A DNA stretch of 64,000 nucleotides from Castor canadensis (GCF_047511655.1 NC_133398.1:109384332-109448331), one strand, 5' to 3'. Positions 34,991 to 48,430 are shown, counted from the stretch's first letter. The notes: generated from the sequence alone by a model not told the origin. A program made the numbers and translations.

Positions 34991-36689
34991 GAGCTACGTC
35001 AGGCCATGGGATCCTTCACAATCACTCTGGATGAAGCAACAATAGGTCACTATAATCTGTTTTCTTTTTAGTAACATTTGATTCAAATTAATTCAGTAAT
35101 AGACCTGTCTTGAAGCCAGATATGGAGCTGGAAGGATGGTAAAGCTCTCCCTACAAGTTCTGCCAGCTTCATCCCAATGTGTCAGCCCTTACAGTTCCAG
35201 CTCTGTGGATTCCTCTTCTTGCTGCGCCATGAACAAGTGTGTGGTGAGAGCCTGAAATAAACAGGTGTAAAATGGGTCAAGACCATTGCTTCTATTTCTG
35301 TTTTTAACTGAAGAAAATTTGCCCCATTTCCAGAGGCAGAGAAGGAAAAAGCTGAATAAAGGCAAACTGAAGTATATTTTAAACATACTTACTTTATATA
35401 TATGTGTACATCTGCCCCACACACATTCCATATACGTATATACAAACACATGTATGACTTAGCGCTTAACATATCCAGAATCTTATCCTGTTCAAGGGCT
35501 TTTATGCCATTACAACAGCGTAACTTTCATAGGTTGTAGGGTGTATCTTTCAGAGACCACAAAACTGTTTTAAAGGATCAAATTAAAAATTAAAGGTTCA
35601 AAGATGATCAAGGTCCAGATTCAATTAACACTAATTTTAGAAGAATTTTTTACTTACTATGCATATTCAGCAACTACTTCAGTTTTGTTTTGTTTCTTCC
35701 TAACATTGAATCCCAGGGGAGTCATTACATACAATCAGCTCTCTAATTCAGATTAACATGTCTAAGCACATACTGATATAACAGAGCACAATGCTTCCAG
35801 AGGCTCCCTGTTAGATCTGTGAAGCACAGCACTAAGAAGGTGGGTTTCAATCCCCAGAACTTCCAATTACACTTTGTACGCCAGTGTCTTGGGTTAGAAG
35901 AAGAGATGCTGGAGGCTACAAGAGGAAATGGACATTTCCTAATGAATGTTAAGATCCTAACAGGTGACAGGTGATATGCACAGTGGCCTTGAAATTACCA
36001 AAACGTGCATGAACACAAAAGGGAAGCCTCAGAAATCTGTTCACTCACTTCCCTTGCTCAGGGACTAATATAGGGCAGAGTCAAGTGAGTGACTTCAGGT
36101 AAAACAGGGAATGACAGGCTCATGAGTCTTACAGGGCAAGCTGAAGCACATCGGAGAGGAGGCTGGATGCTCTTTTGTGTGAGGACTGATTTCAGGCAAC
36201 CCACAAATTAACAGAATGTAAGCATGACCATTTAATTCCATGGGATGATCAAGGTGATTAAAAAGGTATGCCTCTAGTGCTCACCAAGGAGGCACCTTCA
36301 CAGACCTAGAATCTGGTACCATAAGGTCATGAGTAAAAAGAAAAGAGCTGTGGGCATCTTGCAGTGAAAGTACTCATTACATTTGTAACCTATTTCCCTA
36401 AAAAACTAAATAATTAGTAACAAGATACCAGAACAACAAATTGCAGACTTCAAAGTGATTAAATGTAAATTACTTTTTACATAACATGAGACCATCTCTG
36501 GAATCAGACAGCAGCTTCTGACTTGTTTTTCCATGTGCTCTTTGCACATTTGCTTTCTGCTACCAATATTTTAAGACGTGCATGAACAGAAACAATATTT
36601 ATTCTTCTCTTTCTCCAAAAACAGTTATCAAGTTTACCTTTTTGCCTTAAAGGTACATTATTCCACCATCACTTCCCCCACCCATCCAC
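34991..36689. other. Unique stretch with a weak terminal-exon candidate
   Basis: Mostly unassigned. The reverse-strand segment 35189-35251 has an acceptor and a stop and is discussed as a finding, not annotated as a gene. Confidence 0.4.
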
Positions 36690-37130
36690 CCTGATTCATT
36701 CACTCACAACCATGTACAGATGCTGAAACAGGCTCTAGGGAAACAAAGTAAGGGAAGCCCTCACTTTTTGTGTGTGTGCCTACAAAAAGGTCCCAATGTA
36801 GTGGGTTAAAGACACCAATAAAGAGATCATAACAATGCAGTGTGGCAAGGACTCTCTGGGATATGGGTGCAATATCCAGGAGAGGAGTGAACTGAAGGGA
36901 CAGGCTGTGCTGAAATGACCCCAGGAAGTGGCATCTGACTAGCCTCTGGAGCCTCTCTCCTAGATTACGCAGAAGTGAGGAGAAAGGGCTGGGCCAAAGA
37001 AAGGAACATCAAGCAGGATGGATTGTATGAAGTGCCTGAATGTCTAGGAAAGGGAGAAGAGGTAGGTAAGATGTAATTATGTAAGGACTCATTATAACAG
37101 ACCAGGAAGGGTTGTGGAGGATAGTTCTCT
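36690..37130 (+). mobile_element. LINE L2 fragment
   Basis: 'gattcattcactcacaacc', 'gcaaggactctctgggatat', 'ctgaaatgaccccaggaagt' and 'gaagtgcctgaatgtctagg' resemble the L2 3' half in order. The fragment is strongly diverged. Confidence 0.5.
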
Positions 37131-39169
37131 CAACTTTCATCTACATCTACACCCAGAGGTGGGAGTTTCAGGTTAATGAAGATGGTGCTATAGAAGCAAA
37201 CCCAGATAACCACAAACAGAAGGGCCAGAATACTAGCACGCATGTGGATGCCTTGCCTTAAGGACAAGGAAGGTACAAGTGCCTGCCTACTGCAGGACAA
37301 ACACTGCCTTGGCTATGGTCATGCTGGCTGTTTAAGTTGGTCATGCTAAAGTTTAAGTTTTAGCAGTAAACTTTCCAAAAAACTAAATAACAACCTTAAA
37401 TGTTACACCCTAGATGTTTTGAGCTTTCCAGTGACCCAAGTCTAAATTAAAAACAATGAAAAAATATCAGAACATTTACTTTCTAGTGTCCGAGACACTG
37501 ACCTGCACTTTCAAAGAAACTACAATTTTGTGCATGCCAATTAAGTAATTACTTTAACAATGCTTTTGAAAAAGTGAGTACTTTGGTTCTTTTCCATAAC
37601 ATGTATTATAATTTACCAGTGGCATCAGAAAATAGCCCTTCTTTTGCTGGGATACATTCCAGTTCATTTTTCATAAAAATTTATGTGTGAAGGGGTAACT
37701 TTGTAAGCAAAACATCACTTAGTGTGGAGAAAAACCTCAAAACAAATTGCGATAAAGTCATTAATGTTCTTTTAATTTATTGTTCAATTTCTAGTTCTTG
37801 CTATTCATACACTTCTCATCAAATGGAAACACTTTAATTAGAATAAAGAGAGTTTAAGAAACTTATGTAATGAGTAAGCTTCCATTATTATGAAATGGTG
37901 TTTCCTGAGCTTGTTTTCACATGAATGTAATGGTGCAAGAAGGAGAACACCATTGCTAAAGAGAAACACAATTCACAGCCCTGCAGACTCTCACAATACT
38001 CCCAGACTACTGAAGCCTGAGCACTGACAACCTGTGGACCACTTAGATCCCTCATTCCCTGACATAAGCTGCTACAAAATGAAGTAACTGCTCCTTCAAT
38101 ATACAAGTCATCTGAGAACAAGAGTGCACAAATGCATGGCTCAAAGTGGGGTCTTCCTAAATACTGGGCTCTGGGGATCTCTGAGGACTTTTTTTTTCTT
38201 TTTTTGCTAATCTTACCCCTGCGAGAAACAAGCTAAAGGTAACCTAAAGTAAACTTGATGGATATTCATTTGCCTTTCCCTGTGGGGCTCAGATTAACAG
38301 TTTATGAAAATTCTTAGTATGAAAAGTAGGAACAACAAATGAGCTGCAGAGGTCTCCTTCAGACTATCTTTCTTTTTACCTAACCTGCACGGCTAAAAAG
38401 TACTTTCCTGACATCATCAATTTTTATTAATCTTCAAAGACTCAATGTGGATCTATGCATATAACATCTACCGTAGTTACACTCTGCCTGATACAAGGCT
38501 GACCATGTGTGCCCTGTCAAAATGATCACAGGGCAGACAGAGTGTGCATGCTGCTGCCTATACTGTGCATGACTGCCACGAAGCTATAAAATGTCTGCTT
38601 CAAACACGTATAAAATTATTGAGCTAAGTACTACCAACAGAACTTGAGGACTGTGCCAAAATAAAGATTGGTATCTAAAGATATGCCAAAATAAAGACAA
38701 GACACTGAAGGATTATTTTTCTCCTGGGGAAAAATTTTCCTATAACAAGCTGTTCACATGGGCAACACCTTCTTTAGTGACTCAATGAAAGGTCACCTTC
38801 TGAATGAGAGCAAATGAACAACAGAAAGCTGCCATTTTTGTCAAAATGATGACCTGTGCTTCTCTTACGTCACTATGACTCAAAATCCTGCCCCAAGCCC
38901 ATGATTGCAAGAGGAACCACTCAGACTTAAAATGAGGTCTGAGCGGCCCCTCAGAGTCCCTCAGATCCCCTGAGACTGGCTCCATGGGTAGCAGGTTAGA
39001 AGAGAGGCCACTGAAGCACCTGAACTCTCACTTGCCTCACAAACCTGCTCTGCTCATAAAGCATTCAAAGTGGCTTTAGATCCACACAGACAGTCCTTCA
39101 TGAACTATGTTCCTTGACCCCACTCCTCCAATAACACTGGACTGCACTTCCATAGCCATCTCCAAGACC
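37131..39169. other. Unique non-coding stretch
   Basis: No gene or repeat family was recognised. Open frames do not exceed 77 codons. Confidence 0.45.
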
Positions 39170-39460
39170 TTGCTGTCAAGTAGGACTGTCATGAGCCACA
39201 TGTAGCCTCTGAGCATCTAAAAATGTATCCAGTCTGGATTAAGATGTGCCAAAAGTAAAAAATACACACCAATTGGCAAAACTGTGCCAAAAAAGGTAAT
39301 GTATCTCAATAATTTTTACAGATTACATATTCACCCATTTTTCATATATATAAAATATATTAAAATTCAATTCATTCTTTTACTAAAAATATGGCTACTA
39401 GAACATGGCAAAATCCACATGGCTCCCTTAACACTGACTGCTATTGGGCTGCCCTGCCTT
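39170..39460 (+). mobile_element. Ancient hAT-type MER DNA transposon
   Basis: 'catgagccacatgtagcctc', 'ctggattaagatgtgcca', 'aaaaaatacacacc', 'ttacagattacatattcac' and 'atatggctactagaacatgg' follow the order of a well-known non-autonomous mammalian MER element with 'ccacatgtggct' ends. I cannot fix the exact family name. Confidence 0.6.
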
Positions 39461-39899
39461 AGACTTAAGAGCTGAGTTCAAGCCCCATTCTGAAATTACA
39501 CTGAATCCTCTGGACCCATGACCTCATCTGCCTTCATCTCCCTCCTGCCTCTTCTGCTCCTTGCCTGGCATGGATCACATGACCCATCATCACATGAACT
39601 TTTCTACACAATGTTCAGCTTCCTCATCCCTCCTCCTTCCACTGAACTCACCTGGCAAAATCCTCATTTTTGGTTTAAAGTCTAATTCTTGCCCTCCCTA
39701 GTCTGTACTTAGCTACAGAAAACAGAACTCCAAAATATCAGTTCTACTTCCTGTCCACTCATTTCCACCTGAACCTGGCATTGGGCTTTGTCCTCACCAC
39801 TTCACCCAAATAGCTCTTTTCAGTCACCAGTGACCCCCACACTGCCAAATCCACAGCAAATCCTCAATCAGTACTGGCCTGACCTTTAGAAATATATAA

Positions 39900-39990
39900 T
39901 TTGTGTGTGTGTGGTACTGGGCTTTGAACTCAGGGCCTCACACTTGCTAGAGATGCACTCTACCACCTGAGCCACTCCTCTAGCCCTTGC
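39900..39990 (-). repeat. ID-like SINE tail, reverse
   Basis: 'tggtactgggctttgaactc' through 'ccacctgagccactcctcta' resembles the ID-like right half of the composite SINEs rather than classic ID. A GT run lies on its left. Confidence 0.75.
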
Positions 39991-40589
39991 TTGACCTTCA
40001 GCAGCACTTGACACATGACCATACTCTGCCTCTACAACACCCTAGTCACCTGGTTTGCGTTCTCTGGTTGCTTCTTCTCAGTCTCCTCTGCTTCCTTCTC
40101 TTCCCAACTTCCCTTTAACACTGGGTACCCCAAGACTACCTGTTTGAACCTTGCAATCTATAGGTGCTCCCTAAAGGATTTCCTTTAGTCTCATAGCTTG
40201 AAAGTCCTCTCAGACAAACTGAAAACACTCCAATGTCCAGCGTCAGCCTAGGCCTCTCCTCTGAGTTAGACCCCACAGACTGCCTATGCAACATCTCCAT
40301 TTGGCATCTAAAAGCCAACATGTCCAAAACACAGCTCTGACATTCTCCTTGCCCTCCTTCCCAACCTGTCACTCCCATGGTCTCCCATTCCAGGAATGGT
40401 GAAATGCATTCTTCCACGTTACCCTGTGCGCAACACCAATGTCATCACTCACACTTTTCATGTGAATGCCATGTATCAGCTGTTACTTCAAAACATGGCC
40501 TGCATCTGACCACTTCTGAGTGTCCTGGTCCAAGCCACCATCAGCTCTTGAAACAGTCTCTGCCCTGGGCTTCCTGCTTCTACCCTGCT

Positions 40590-40930
40590 CCCCTAAATCA
40601 GGGAGCAGATAGGTACATTTTCTGTAAAGGGTAAGGCAGGCCATATAGTCTGTTACAAGGACTAGGCTCGGCTGTAGCAGCTTGAAAGCAGCCTCAGACA
40701 GTATACGAATAAACAAGTACAGCTCCTCAGGTAGAATGTGGATGAACCAGTGAGGCTCTGCTCCAGTAGAACCAGTACTGACGTGGACCCTGATATCTCA
40801 ATTTCATATAATTTTCATATGATACAAAAATATTATCACTCATTTTTTTCAACGACTTAGAAATGTAAGCAATTCTTAGCTTGCTAGCTGTACCAAAATG
40901 AGCAGGGGGCCGGCCCATGGTATGCGGACT
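40590..40930 (+). mobile_element. Ancient hAT-type MER DNA transposon
   Basis: 'ttctgtaaagggtaaggcag', 'ggccatatagtctgttacaa', 'ttgaaagcagcctcagacag', 'gaataaacaagtacagctcc', 'aatttcatataattttcat' and 'gggggccggcccatggtatg' match, in order, a non-autonomous hAT-Charlie-like element. The family name is left open. Confidence 0.7.
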
Positions 40931-41014
40931 CTGCCCTATATTCAGAGTGATCATGTTTTCTTCCTACTCAAAAATTCTTGGACAGCTTCCTTCTCATTCA
41001 GTAAAACCAAAAGG

Positions 41015-41168
41015 CTTTTGCCATGGTGGTACACGTTTGTAATCCCACCATTCAGGAGGCAAAGGAAGGAGGATCCTGAGTTCAAGACCAGCCTGGGCTT
41101 CAAAGCGAGTACCAGGCCAGTTTCAGCTCTATTTTGAAACTCTGTCTTCAAAACAATAAATAAATAAA
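41015..41168 (+). repeat. B1-like SINE
   Basis: 'ggtggtacacgtttgtaatc', 'caagaccagcctgggcttca' and an A-rich tail of 'aataaataaata' type form a complete B1-like monomer. Confidence 0.85.
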
Positions 41169-41589
41169 GAGGCCTTACCATGACCTGCAAAGATGCCCAG
41201 GATGCTGCTCCTGGAACCTCTCTTTCCCTATCTCTGGGCAGCAACTCCAGCCGCCTAACTGTCCAGACTTCTCTTTCACTACTGCCAAACCTACATCTAT
41301 CCTGGGGCCTTTGCTTTGGCTGTTCCCTTTGCCTGGGATATCTCACTCCAAATATCTGTGGCTTAGTATGCCACACCCTTCCCATCATTTTATGGGAGAC
41401 TCCTGCTCAAGTCACATTGACTAAAACATCACACAGGCATCCAGAACCCCTCCATAAGGTTTACCTTGCTTCTCTGCTCTTCATCATAACCATTATCACT
41501 GACACTTATTTCTTTATTATTTAGAAATAAACAGATTGGACAAGATTTTTGTTTGTTTGGCTTTGGGTTTTTTTTTTAACAGAGTCAAA

Positions 41590-41800
41590 GCAAGCATGGT
41601 ATGTAAGAGCATGAAATCTAGAATTAGATTGCCTGGTGGAATGTCAATGGCACCATTACTTGTGTGACACAGAGCAAGTTAACTTCTCTTTACCTCAGTT
41701 TCTTCATCTGTGAAATGAGGGGCAAAACAGCACCTTCTTCCCCAGAATGTTCTGGGGAATACATGACCTGGTAAATGCAGCTGGCACACACTAACACTCG
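41590..41800 (+). repeat. MIR SINE
   Basis: 'tagattgcctggtggaatg', 'gtgtgacacagagcaagtta' and 'ctcagtttcttcatctgtga' are the tRNA-like part and conserved core of MIR. Confidence 0.88.
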
Positions 41801-41954
41801 ATTACTACTTGTTTTTTATTTATTGCTATTGTCCCTTTCCCTCTACAAGAAAATAAGGTCTTCAAGGTGAATGGTTTGGTTTTGTTTACTGCTTTACTCG
41901 AGGTACCTAGTACAGTACCTCATACTAGGCATTCAATTTAAAGAACAAATATTT

Positions 41955-42160
41955 AGCTGGAGGGGAGGGGCAGGAGCCTCACACCTGTTATCTTAGCTAC
42001 TCAGAAGGCAGATATCAGAAGAATCACTACTCAAGGCCCGCCTGGGCAAAAATCAAGACCTATCTCAAAATAACCAACACAAAAGAAGGGCTAATGGAGG
42101 GGCTCAAGTGATACAGTGCCTGCCTAGCAAGCATGACACCAGATCAGGCAAAGAAATTAG
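41955..42160 (+). repeat. Composite B1+ID-like SINE
   Basis: A B1-like monomer ('cctcacacctgttatcttag' to 'aagacctatctcaaaat') is followed by an ID-like right part ('ggctaatggaggggctcaag' to 'tgcctagcaagcatgacacc'). Confidence 0.8.
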
Positions 42161-42189
42161 TGAGGACGCCCACACACAAACACATACCT

Positions 42190-42390
42190 CCCATCTCAAA
42201 CAAGAAGCCTATACCCCAGCTGTACGAGAGGCATAGGAAGGCAGGCTCAGGCCAGTCTGGGCAAAAAAGCATGAGACCTTATCTGAAAACTAAGTAAAAC
42301 AAAAACAAGACTAGGGCATTGCTCAAGTTCAGAGTGCTTGTGAAGGCCAAGTTCAAACCTTAGTACCAGCAAAGAAATAAGAGAACAAAG
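42190..42390 (+). repeat. Composite B1+ID-like SINE, second tandem copy
   Basis: A further diverged B1-like monomer ('ataccccagctgtacgagag' to 'agaccttatctgaaaac') with an ID-like end ('agggcattgctcaagttcag' to 'aaaccttagtaccagc'). It lies directly downstream of the copy at 41955. Confidence 0.75.
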
Positions 42391-42399
42391 CAGGGGTGG

Positions 42400-44990
42400 G
42401 GTGGGGGAAGAGACATACCATTCTAGGTGGGTATGCCTATTCCTTAGGCATAGCTACCTAAGGAAGATACCTCCTACAATATAAAACTCTGTGGTCTTAA
42501 ACCAAATTACAGAAGAAATATATTTTATAGTTAGGTTTGAACTTCCACATGGAAAATGCCAGCTTAACTTACTACTAACACAATTCTGGATAGATCTTAT
42601 GATATTTTCTAGATATACCACAAAAGACTATTTATTCAAAGCAATTTATATTTAATTGACTTCTTTTAAAACCAAAGAACACCTCACCAAATAATCAAGT
42701 CTTCCCCAAGCCAGAAGTGGTGGACAAATTTCTGTCTACCAATGAGACGCAGGTTTGGTTTAAAGGACACCGTAGGTTTGCCATGTGTCCTTACACCCAC
42801 ACATATATTTCTCTCCTTATAACAGAGTTTTGATTTACAAATGGTGTTAAGATAGATAAAACAATTCCACAAGCTACAATTATATGACAGATTTGGAAAG
42901 TAAAGATGCCTATGTCCTTCACAGAGTAATATGGGCTCCTCTGAGTAAAGCTCATCTTCCTTTAAAAGCAACACAGGGACAGGGAAGTCACCCCTATTTA
43001 GCAAAGTAGAAACTATGCTCTTAACCTCTGAACTAAAATGTTTCACTGTGAAATAAGAAATGAACATCTTTAATACTGGCTTAACCCAGAAAACAAAGTG
43101 AGATGTGGTTGGTAGAAACACACCAATGTTTCACTGCAGAACTGCCTTCCTGTACTGAATGCCTAATAACCATGTGCCTGGCTAAGTAAACAACAAGGAG
43201 ACAAGGTAAGAAACTGGGGGTTGTGGGGGTTGAGGAGTAGTCAATCCCAAGAGATCAAGGTGAGTTGCCATGCTCTTCAAGGCCTTCCCACTGTGCCCTG
43301 CACTGCTGATGGTGATGTGACTAGAATAAATGGTTGGTGTTCACTAGAAGGTCCTAAGAAGTGGTGAGATCTGAGATATGTACACTTCTGTTACCCCTGT
43401 GGTTGTTTTATGTATTTTTTTAAATTCTGCACTTGATTGACCATTAAGGTCATTGTGACATAGCAGAGGACCAGCATGAGACAGGCTGGCACAAGTCACA
43501 TCTCAATTCTGCATTGCTATACAATGACAAAACCTGAAACACAGGAATGATGGTGCTCTAATTTAATACTGTATTTAGCTGATGATCCTAAATAACACTT
43601 TGTCAGCTCTTGTAATCTAGCACAAAACCACAGGCCTTGTGATCTATCAGCTGGGCTATGGTAATGCCCTTGACTTGAAGCTTAAAAGCTTTGGTTGGGA
43701 CATAACTTTGATGTGTTGTCTTTCCATATCAAACTATAATGATTTTCCCCAGATCTGTCATCACACAGAGTGCTACCAAAATTAGATTATGACCAGCTAA
43801 TAAGACTGCCTCTCCCCTTTGGTACCACCAAGAAAGCTGCTACTCGGCTTTGCCTGCTTGCAAGATCGAAAAGCCAGGGCTGTTTGGTTTATGGGATGCA
43901 GGGAGAAGAACCATCTGTCTGGTCTGGTGCTTCTTTAATTAAAACTTTATAGATATATCTCTGCACAGATACATGCAGTCTACAGCTCCTGTTCTTAATT
44001 ACCTGTGCTAATGAGAAATGAAGAGAGTTAGCATTTGCTGAGTGTCTACTATATGCACGAATATAACTCAGGTGCTGTAAGGTAAACTAGAGCTGGTAAG
44101 GGAGACCAAGACCCAGAACTTGGCCACAAGTTTCAACCTTCTCCTCTACCATCTTCACATCATCACAATAAAGTTCTAGGTCATTTATTCTCTTTTGGAA
44201 AAGATGGTGAATTAAGAAAAAGGATCATCACAGAAGAGAGAAAAACAACTAGTCAAGCCTCAATAATCAAAGTATTATGGTAAGTATGTGAATGTCTGCC
44301 ATCTCGCATGTTTCTGAACATGCCACGTGACTTCCTGCCTGGTAGCAATTTTGATGCTGTATTCTTCATTAACTCCCTTTCTGGCTAGGGCAGATTCTCA
44401 CTGAGGAATGACAAATATCCTTCCATACCTTCACCATGTGTTTCTAGTCTCTGCAAAAGTCTCAGGAGGTCTAAAGGCAATCAGAAGGGACTCCTAAGGC
44501 AGCCACTTGGTACTTGGGCCAATCTGCTGGGGTCTGGGGCCACACACAGAGCTTCCTGACTCCACATTAAGGAGGCCTACACTCGGCATCAGAATCACCA
44601 CAACCTTATGTCATCTGCACCTATGAAGGTAGAAACAGGAGTACTTTGACTATTCTGCCAACATTTCTGAAGGCAGACAGTTAATTGCAGGACTCTGTGC
44701 TGTTAAGTTTGTTCTGTTCTCCATCCCAACATACATTATTAATGTGATGACAGTGGAGGCTACAGCAGCAAGTCCTATTGACTTTCCTTCTTCTGAGGAG
44801 CAGATTCCTCATCACCAAAAGAGAGGGATTCAAACCACGTAATCAGAGACCTTACAGCACAAAAACTTATGCAGCAGGTATGTAGAACTTTTTAAGCTGG
44901 CTCCAGAACAATCCAAGCCTTTCCGAGCACCTTTCCTGTCTACTCAGTGGCTAAAGCCTGGTGTTTCTCGGCCTATCAAAACCTATTCGA
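42400..44990. other. Unique non-coding stretch
   Basis: No supported gene. A weak MIR-like remnant ('tgctgagtgtctactatatg') lies at 44035-44110. A 145-codon reverse open frame at 42684-43121 shows no recognisable domain and was not accepted. Confidence 0.4.
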
Positions 44991-44992
44991 CT

Positions 44993-45230
44993 GCTGGGTG
45001 CCAGTGGCTCACGCCTGTAATCCTAGCTACTTGCAAGGCTGAGACCAAGAGAATCACAGTTTGAGGTCAGCCTGGGCAAATAGTTTGCGAGACCCCATCT
45101 CCAAAATAACCAGAGGAAAAATGGACCGGAGGTGTGGCTCAAGCACAAAACCCTGAGTTCAAACTCCAGTCTCACCAAACAAACAATAGTGACAACAACA
45201 AAAAAACAAAACAAAACAAAAAAAAGTGCT
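44993..45230 (+). repeat. Composite B1+ID-like SINE (dimeric form)
   Basis: 'gctgggtgccagtggctcac' to 'gagaccccatctcc' is a B1-like left part. 'ggaccggaggtgtggctcaa' to 'ttcaaactccagtctcacc' is an ID-like right part. An A-rich tail with AAAC units reaches 45227. It is the best preserved member of this family here. Confidence 0.9.
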
Positions 45231-46099
45231 ACTAAATTACCTAAATTCTCAAAATGAATCCAGCTAGGCTAGACGATCAGAAACAAAACCTAACAGTGTT
45301 CAGGCTAATAAGGGGTCGTTCCTACCTACCCAACTGGAAAACAGATAGGAAGACAAATTAAGAAAGTCCATTTGAAACACCTACTATGTGCTAGGCACCT
45401 GGAGGATTTCAAGTACTTTACAGTCTGATGACAGATGGAAGAAAGAGAAAAAGAGGGAGGGCAGAACTATGGAAGAGGAGAACAGGGGAAGGGAAAAGGG
45501 ACAATAAATTCATAAAAGAAGGGGAGAAATAAGAAAAATGGAAGAAAGCACAGTCTTCTACTTCTTGAACCCTGTAACTAAGCATGATGATCAGTTCTCA
45601 CTCACAGAGGAATGTTGCAGAACTATGGAGGGACTTTGCCTACAGGACAGATACTGATTAGTGTTGGTTGAACAACTCAACTGGCCCACAGAGACCATTT
45701 TAACTTACACAGCAGCCTACTGTAGGATTACTAGCACTGGACCATATTCTAGAAGCACAAATCTCTATGTGTACAAATTATTTATTATTAACGTCTTCTT
45801 GTTTATAAAATAAACTTCCTGAACTTATTAATCCATGGTTCTCTGCTAAAACAAAAAAGATCAGAGTCACAGGGTGGGGCCAGTGTTCCAAGTTTGAAAA
45901 AGCTCAACAAGTATGTAGCCAGGACCAAGGGCCTCTAAGTGCCACACACATAACATAATACCCTTCCTGACAATGGTGGTAGTGAACTATTGGAGCCAGC
46001 AACATCAGCATATGAGATCTTTACTAAGCTAGGTGGCTATTATGCTAAAATTGTTTCTTGCTGATGAACAGCAAGCACCTGGATGGCACATGCCAGTTC
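45231..46099. other. Unique stretch, purine-rich in the middle
   Basis: 45430-45540 is purine-rich (GAAGA/GGGAAG units). 'cacctactatgtgctaggca' near 45380 is a small MIR-like trace. No gene. Confidence 0.4.
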
Positions 46100-46240
46100 T
46101 GCAAAATCCTAGTAGTCTGGGACAGTGTAGTTAACCTACCTAGGCATTGGTGTTCTTATGTGCAAAATGGGGTTGTATTCCAACCACCTCCTGGATAAAC
46201 TGAATGATTACAACATATGGAAAGCACTGGAAACAACTTT
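46100..46240 (+). repeat. MIR SINE, diverged
   Basis: 'gttaacctacctaggcattg' followed by 'cttatgtgcaaaatggggtt' is the MIR core. Confidence 0.6.
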
Positions 46241-46719
46241 AGACATTCGGGATTGTAGTGAGGTCTCTTCCTGCTTACTCAAGAGGACACTGAAGTCTCG
46301 TATAGCTAAGAGAAACTTCTCAGCAGTTCAATACCCTCACTTCTTGAATGCTAGCTAGACAACTGAACCAATTAAAAGAGAGTAAGACTAACCAGGCAAA
46401 AGGTGGGTCTCTTTCCTTGTCTCCATAGTCAAAAATAGCTTTTTTTTTTTAAAAAGGCAGCTCTTCTCAAACTGAACTTTTCCTTCCTAAAAGATTAGGA
46501 AGCCAGGTTTCAATTTACCCATCAACCTGCATCTGTTTTAGAGGCACTTAATTACCATGAACTATGCAGTCCCCTCCAAGCATGCTAGAGTCTCAAAGCC
46601 AGTGTGAAAAGACTAAGAGGATGGGGAGGGGGGGTGTTAAGATGTCATCTTGTGCAAGGTGTGTGTCCCGCTCACAGTGTGCAGGTTTGCCCACACTGCA
46701 TGCCATCACTGCTCTATGG

Positions 46720-46960
46720 ACCTTCATACATCAACTCCCCTAAAACTCACCATGATCCTTTGAGAGGAGGTGCTATTATTTCCCCAATTTAAAGACGAGG
46801 AAACTCAGGCACAGAGAGCTTGGGTAATGTGTTGCAGTCAGGCCACTTGCAAGAGGCCGAGGTGGGATTCGAACCACAGCAGCCTGGCTCCAGAGCCATG
46901 GTCCTGGCCCTTCACCACGGGGTGCACTACCACTGCCTCTTGGCACAGTCATAGGAGGAG
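46720..46960 (-). repeat. MIR SINE, reverse
   Basis: 'gaggtgctattatttcccca', 'aagacgaggaaactcaggca', 'tgggattcgaaccacagcag' and 'actaccactgcctct' run through most of MIR on the reverse strand. The copy is well preserved for its age. Confidence 0.9.
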
Positions 46961-46979
46961 GTTCAGTTTCAAAAGCACC

Positions 46980-47090
46980 TTTCTTCTGAGTTCCCAGTGT
47001 GTTTCATTTATCCTCCCAACAACCCTAAAAAGCAAGTCGGAGACATACAGTACCTGCATTGCACACATGATAAAAACAGAGCAGCATCAA
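46980..47090 (-). repeat. MIR fragment, reverse
   Basis: 'tttatcctcccaacaaccct' and the following 'catgataaaaacagagcagc' are a second partial MIR just after the longer copy. Confidence 0.5.
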
Positions 47091-48430
47091 TTAAATGTCT
47101 TAAAAACTCCTGATCAGCCAAATACTGGTTCACTGTGTTTACATCAAAATTAAAGGCTTTTAAAAATCTTCTGTTTGAGTGCTTTACTATTGGGTAACTC
47201 CTTTAGCACATACCAAGAGCATAACCAATGACCTTGCTAGTCCAAAGCAAATTTTCTAACTCTCACAAGAGGGGTTTCTCAGTGAATAACTATTATAAAA
47301 ACAATATCCAGGTGACTTACAACTTACCAGAAGTCTTAAATACTAACCAAATAACCAAAGTTCATTGAAAATAAGTAATAAATTTACTCATGTGCTAGCT
47401 CTCTTAGAAAAATTAGGTTATCTGAAAATGAATTAAGCAGAGTACTTTAAAGAAAAATCTAATTGATCTAATCACAAAATAAAACATGCCAGTGAAAACA
47501 TTTTTCTTCTGTATCTATTAATGTCTCTTCAGCTTTTATTACACTTATAAATAAAGTATTTGACTCTGGCGAGCCTAGTCAACTGACTCTTGTCAACAAG
47601 GAGCTTGTGACTCTCCAGGGGACAATCAGTTCATCCCTCAGCAAAAGGAGTGGAGCCAACAAGCAGTCTCCGTCCCCTACAGCCTTGTGGTTCTATGAAC
47701 TGAGTCATTCCTTTGGTTCTTGAAGGACATGGCATCAAAGAAACAAATAAAGGACAGAGTTGAGAGACAGAGAGGAAAAAAAAAAGAGTCCTTTGAGATT
47801 TGGAAAACATTTCTGCACAACTGCAGAATGCACTGCAATTTTTAAAAAAAAACTTGAAAACTCAAGGTTCCACGGGGAAGTTGCTCCCAAATGTTGGCAC
47901 ATTTATAATCAGAGGAGCTTTATAGTCATAGGATGCTTTACCTTGTATATTTCTCCAATCTGTTATTCTACAATTCTGTGAAAAGAAAAGATACCCAAAA
48001 GGCCAAAGGCGGCTTTTCAGGTATGCAGGTATAACAAGCAAAAATAAGCTACAAGCTTGAAATGTTCACAAGAGTTTCGATCGACAATGAACAGCTCACC
48101 ATGACTAATTTTAATTTTTGGTTCTAATGAATGATATAAACTTTTATAGGTATCAGCAAAGCTCAGAGAAGACCTAAATCCATTTCAGTGCTCATTTAGC
48201 AGCTTCAGCTGTGTGCAATTAAAACATTGGCATTAAATGTTAGAGAATAAAATAATGAGACACTTAAAAAATAATCTGTGCCTCACTGGGTCATGCTAAG
48301 ACATTTCACTTTTTAAAAAACAAAACATGGTTTCTTAGGAACATCTTGGCAGTTCAAAGAATTAACTCAAAAGTTTGATTTTTGATTTTGGTTTGTTTTG
48401 CTCTTAAGAATTTTATGAAAAGAATACAAC
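47091..48430. other. Unique non-coding stretch
   Basis: No gene, RNA or repeat was recognised. Confidence 0.45.

Noticed and set aside
42684-43121. 145-codon minus-strand open frame
   Set aside because: The longest frame outside L1 and SOX2, but it has no family resemblance, no codon pattern and no exon signals at its edges.
44720-44890. Possible internal exon ('ttccttcttctgag' acceptor and 'gcag|gtatgt' donor)
   Set aside because: The enclosed sequence has stops in the frames examined, and no homology could be recognised.
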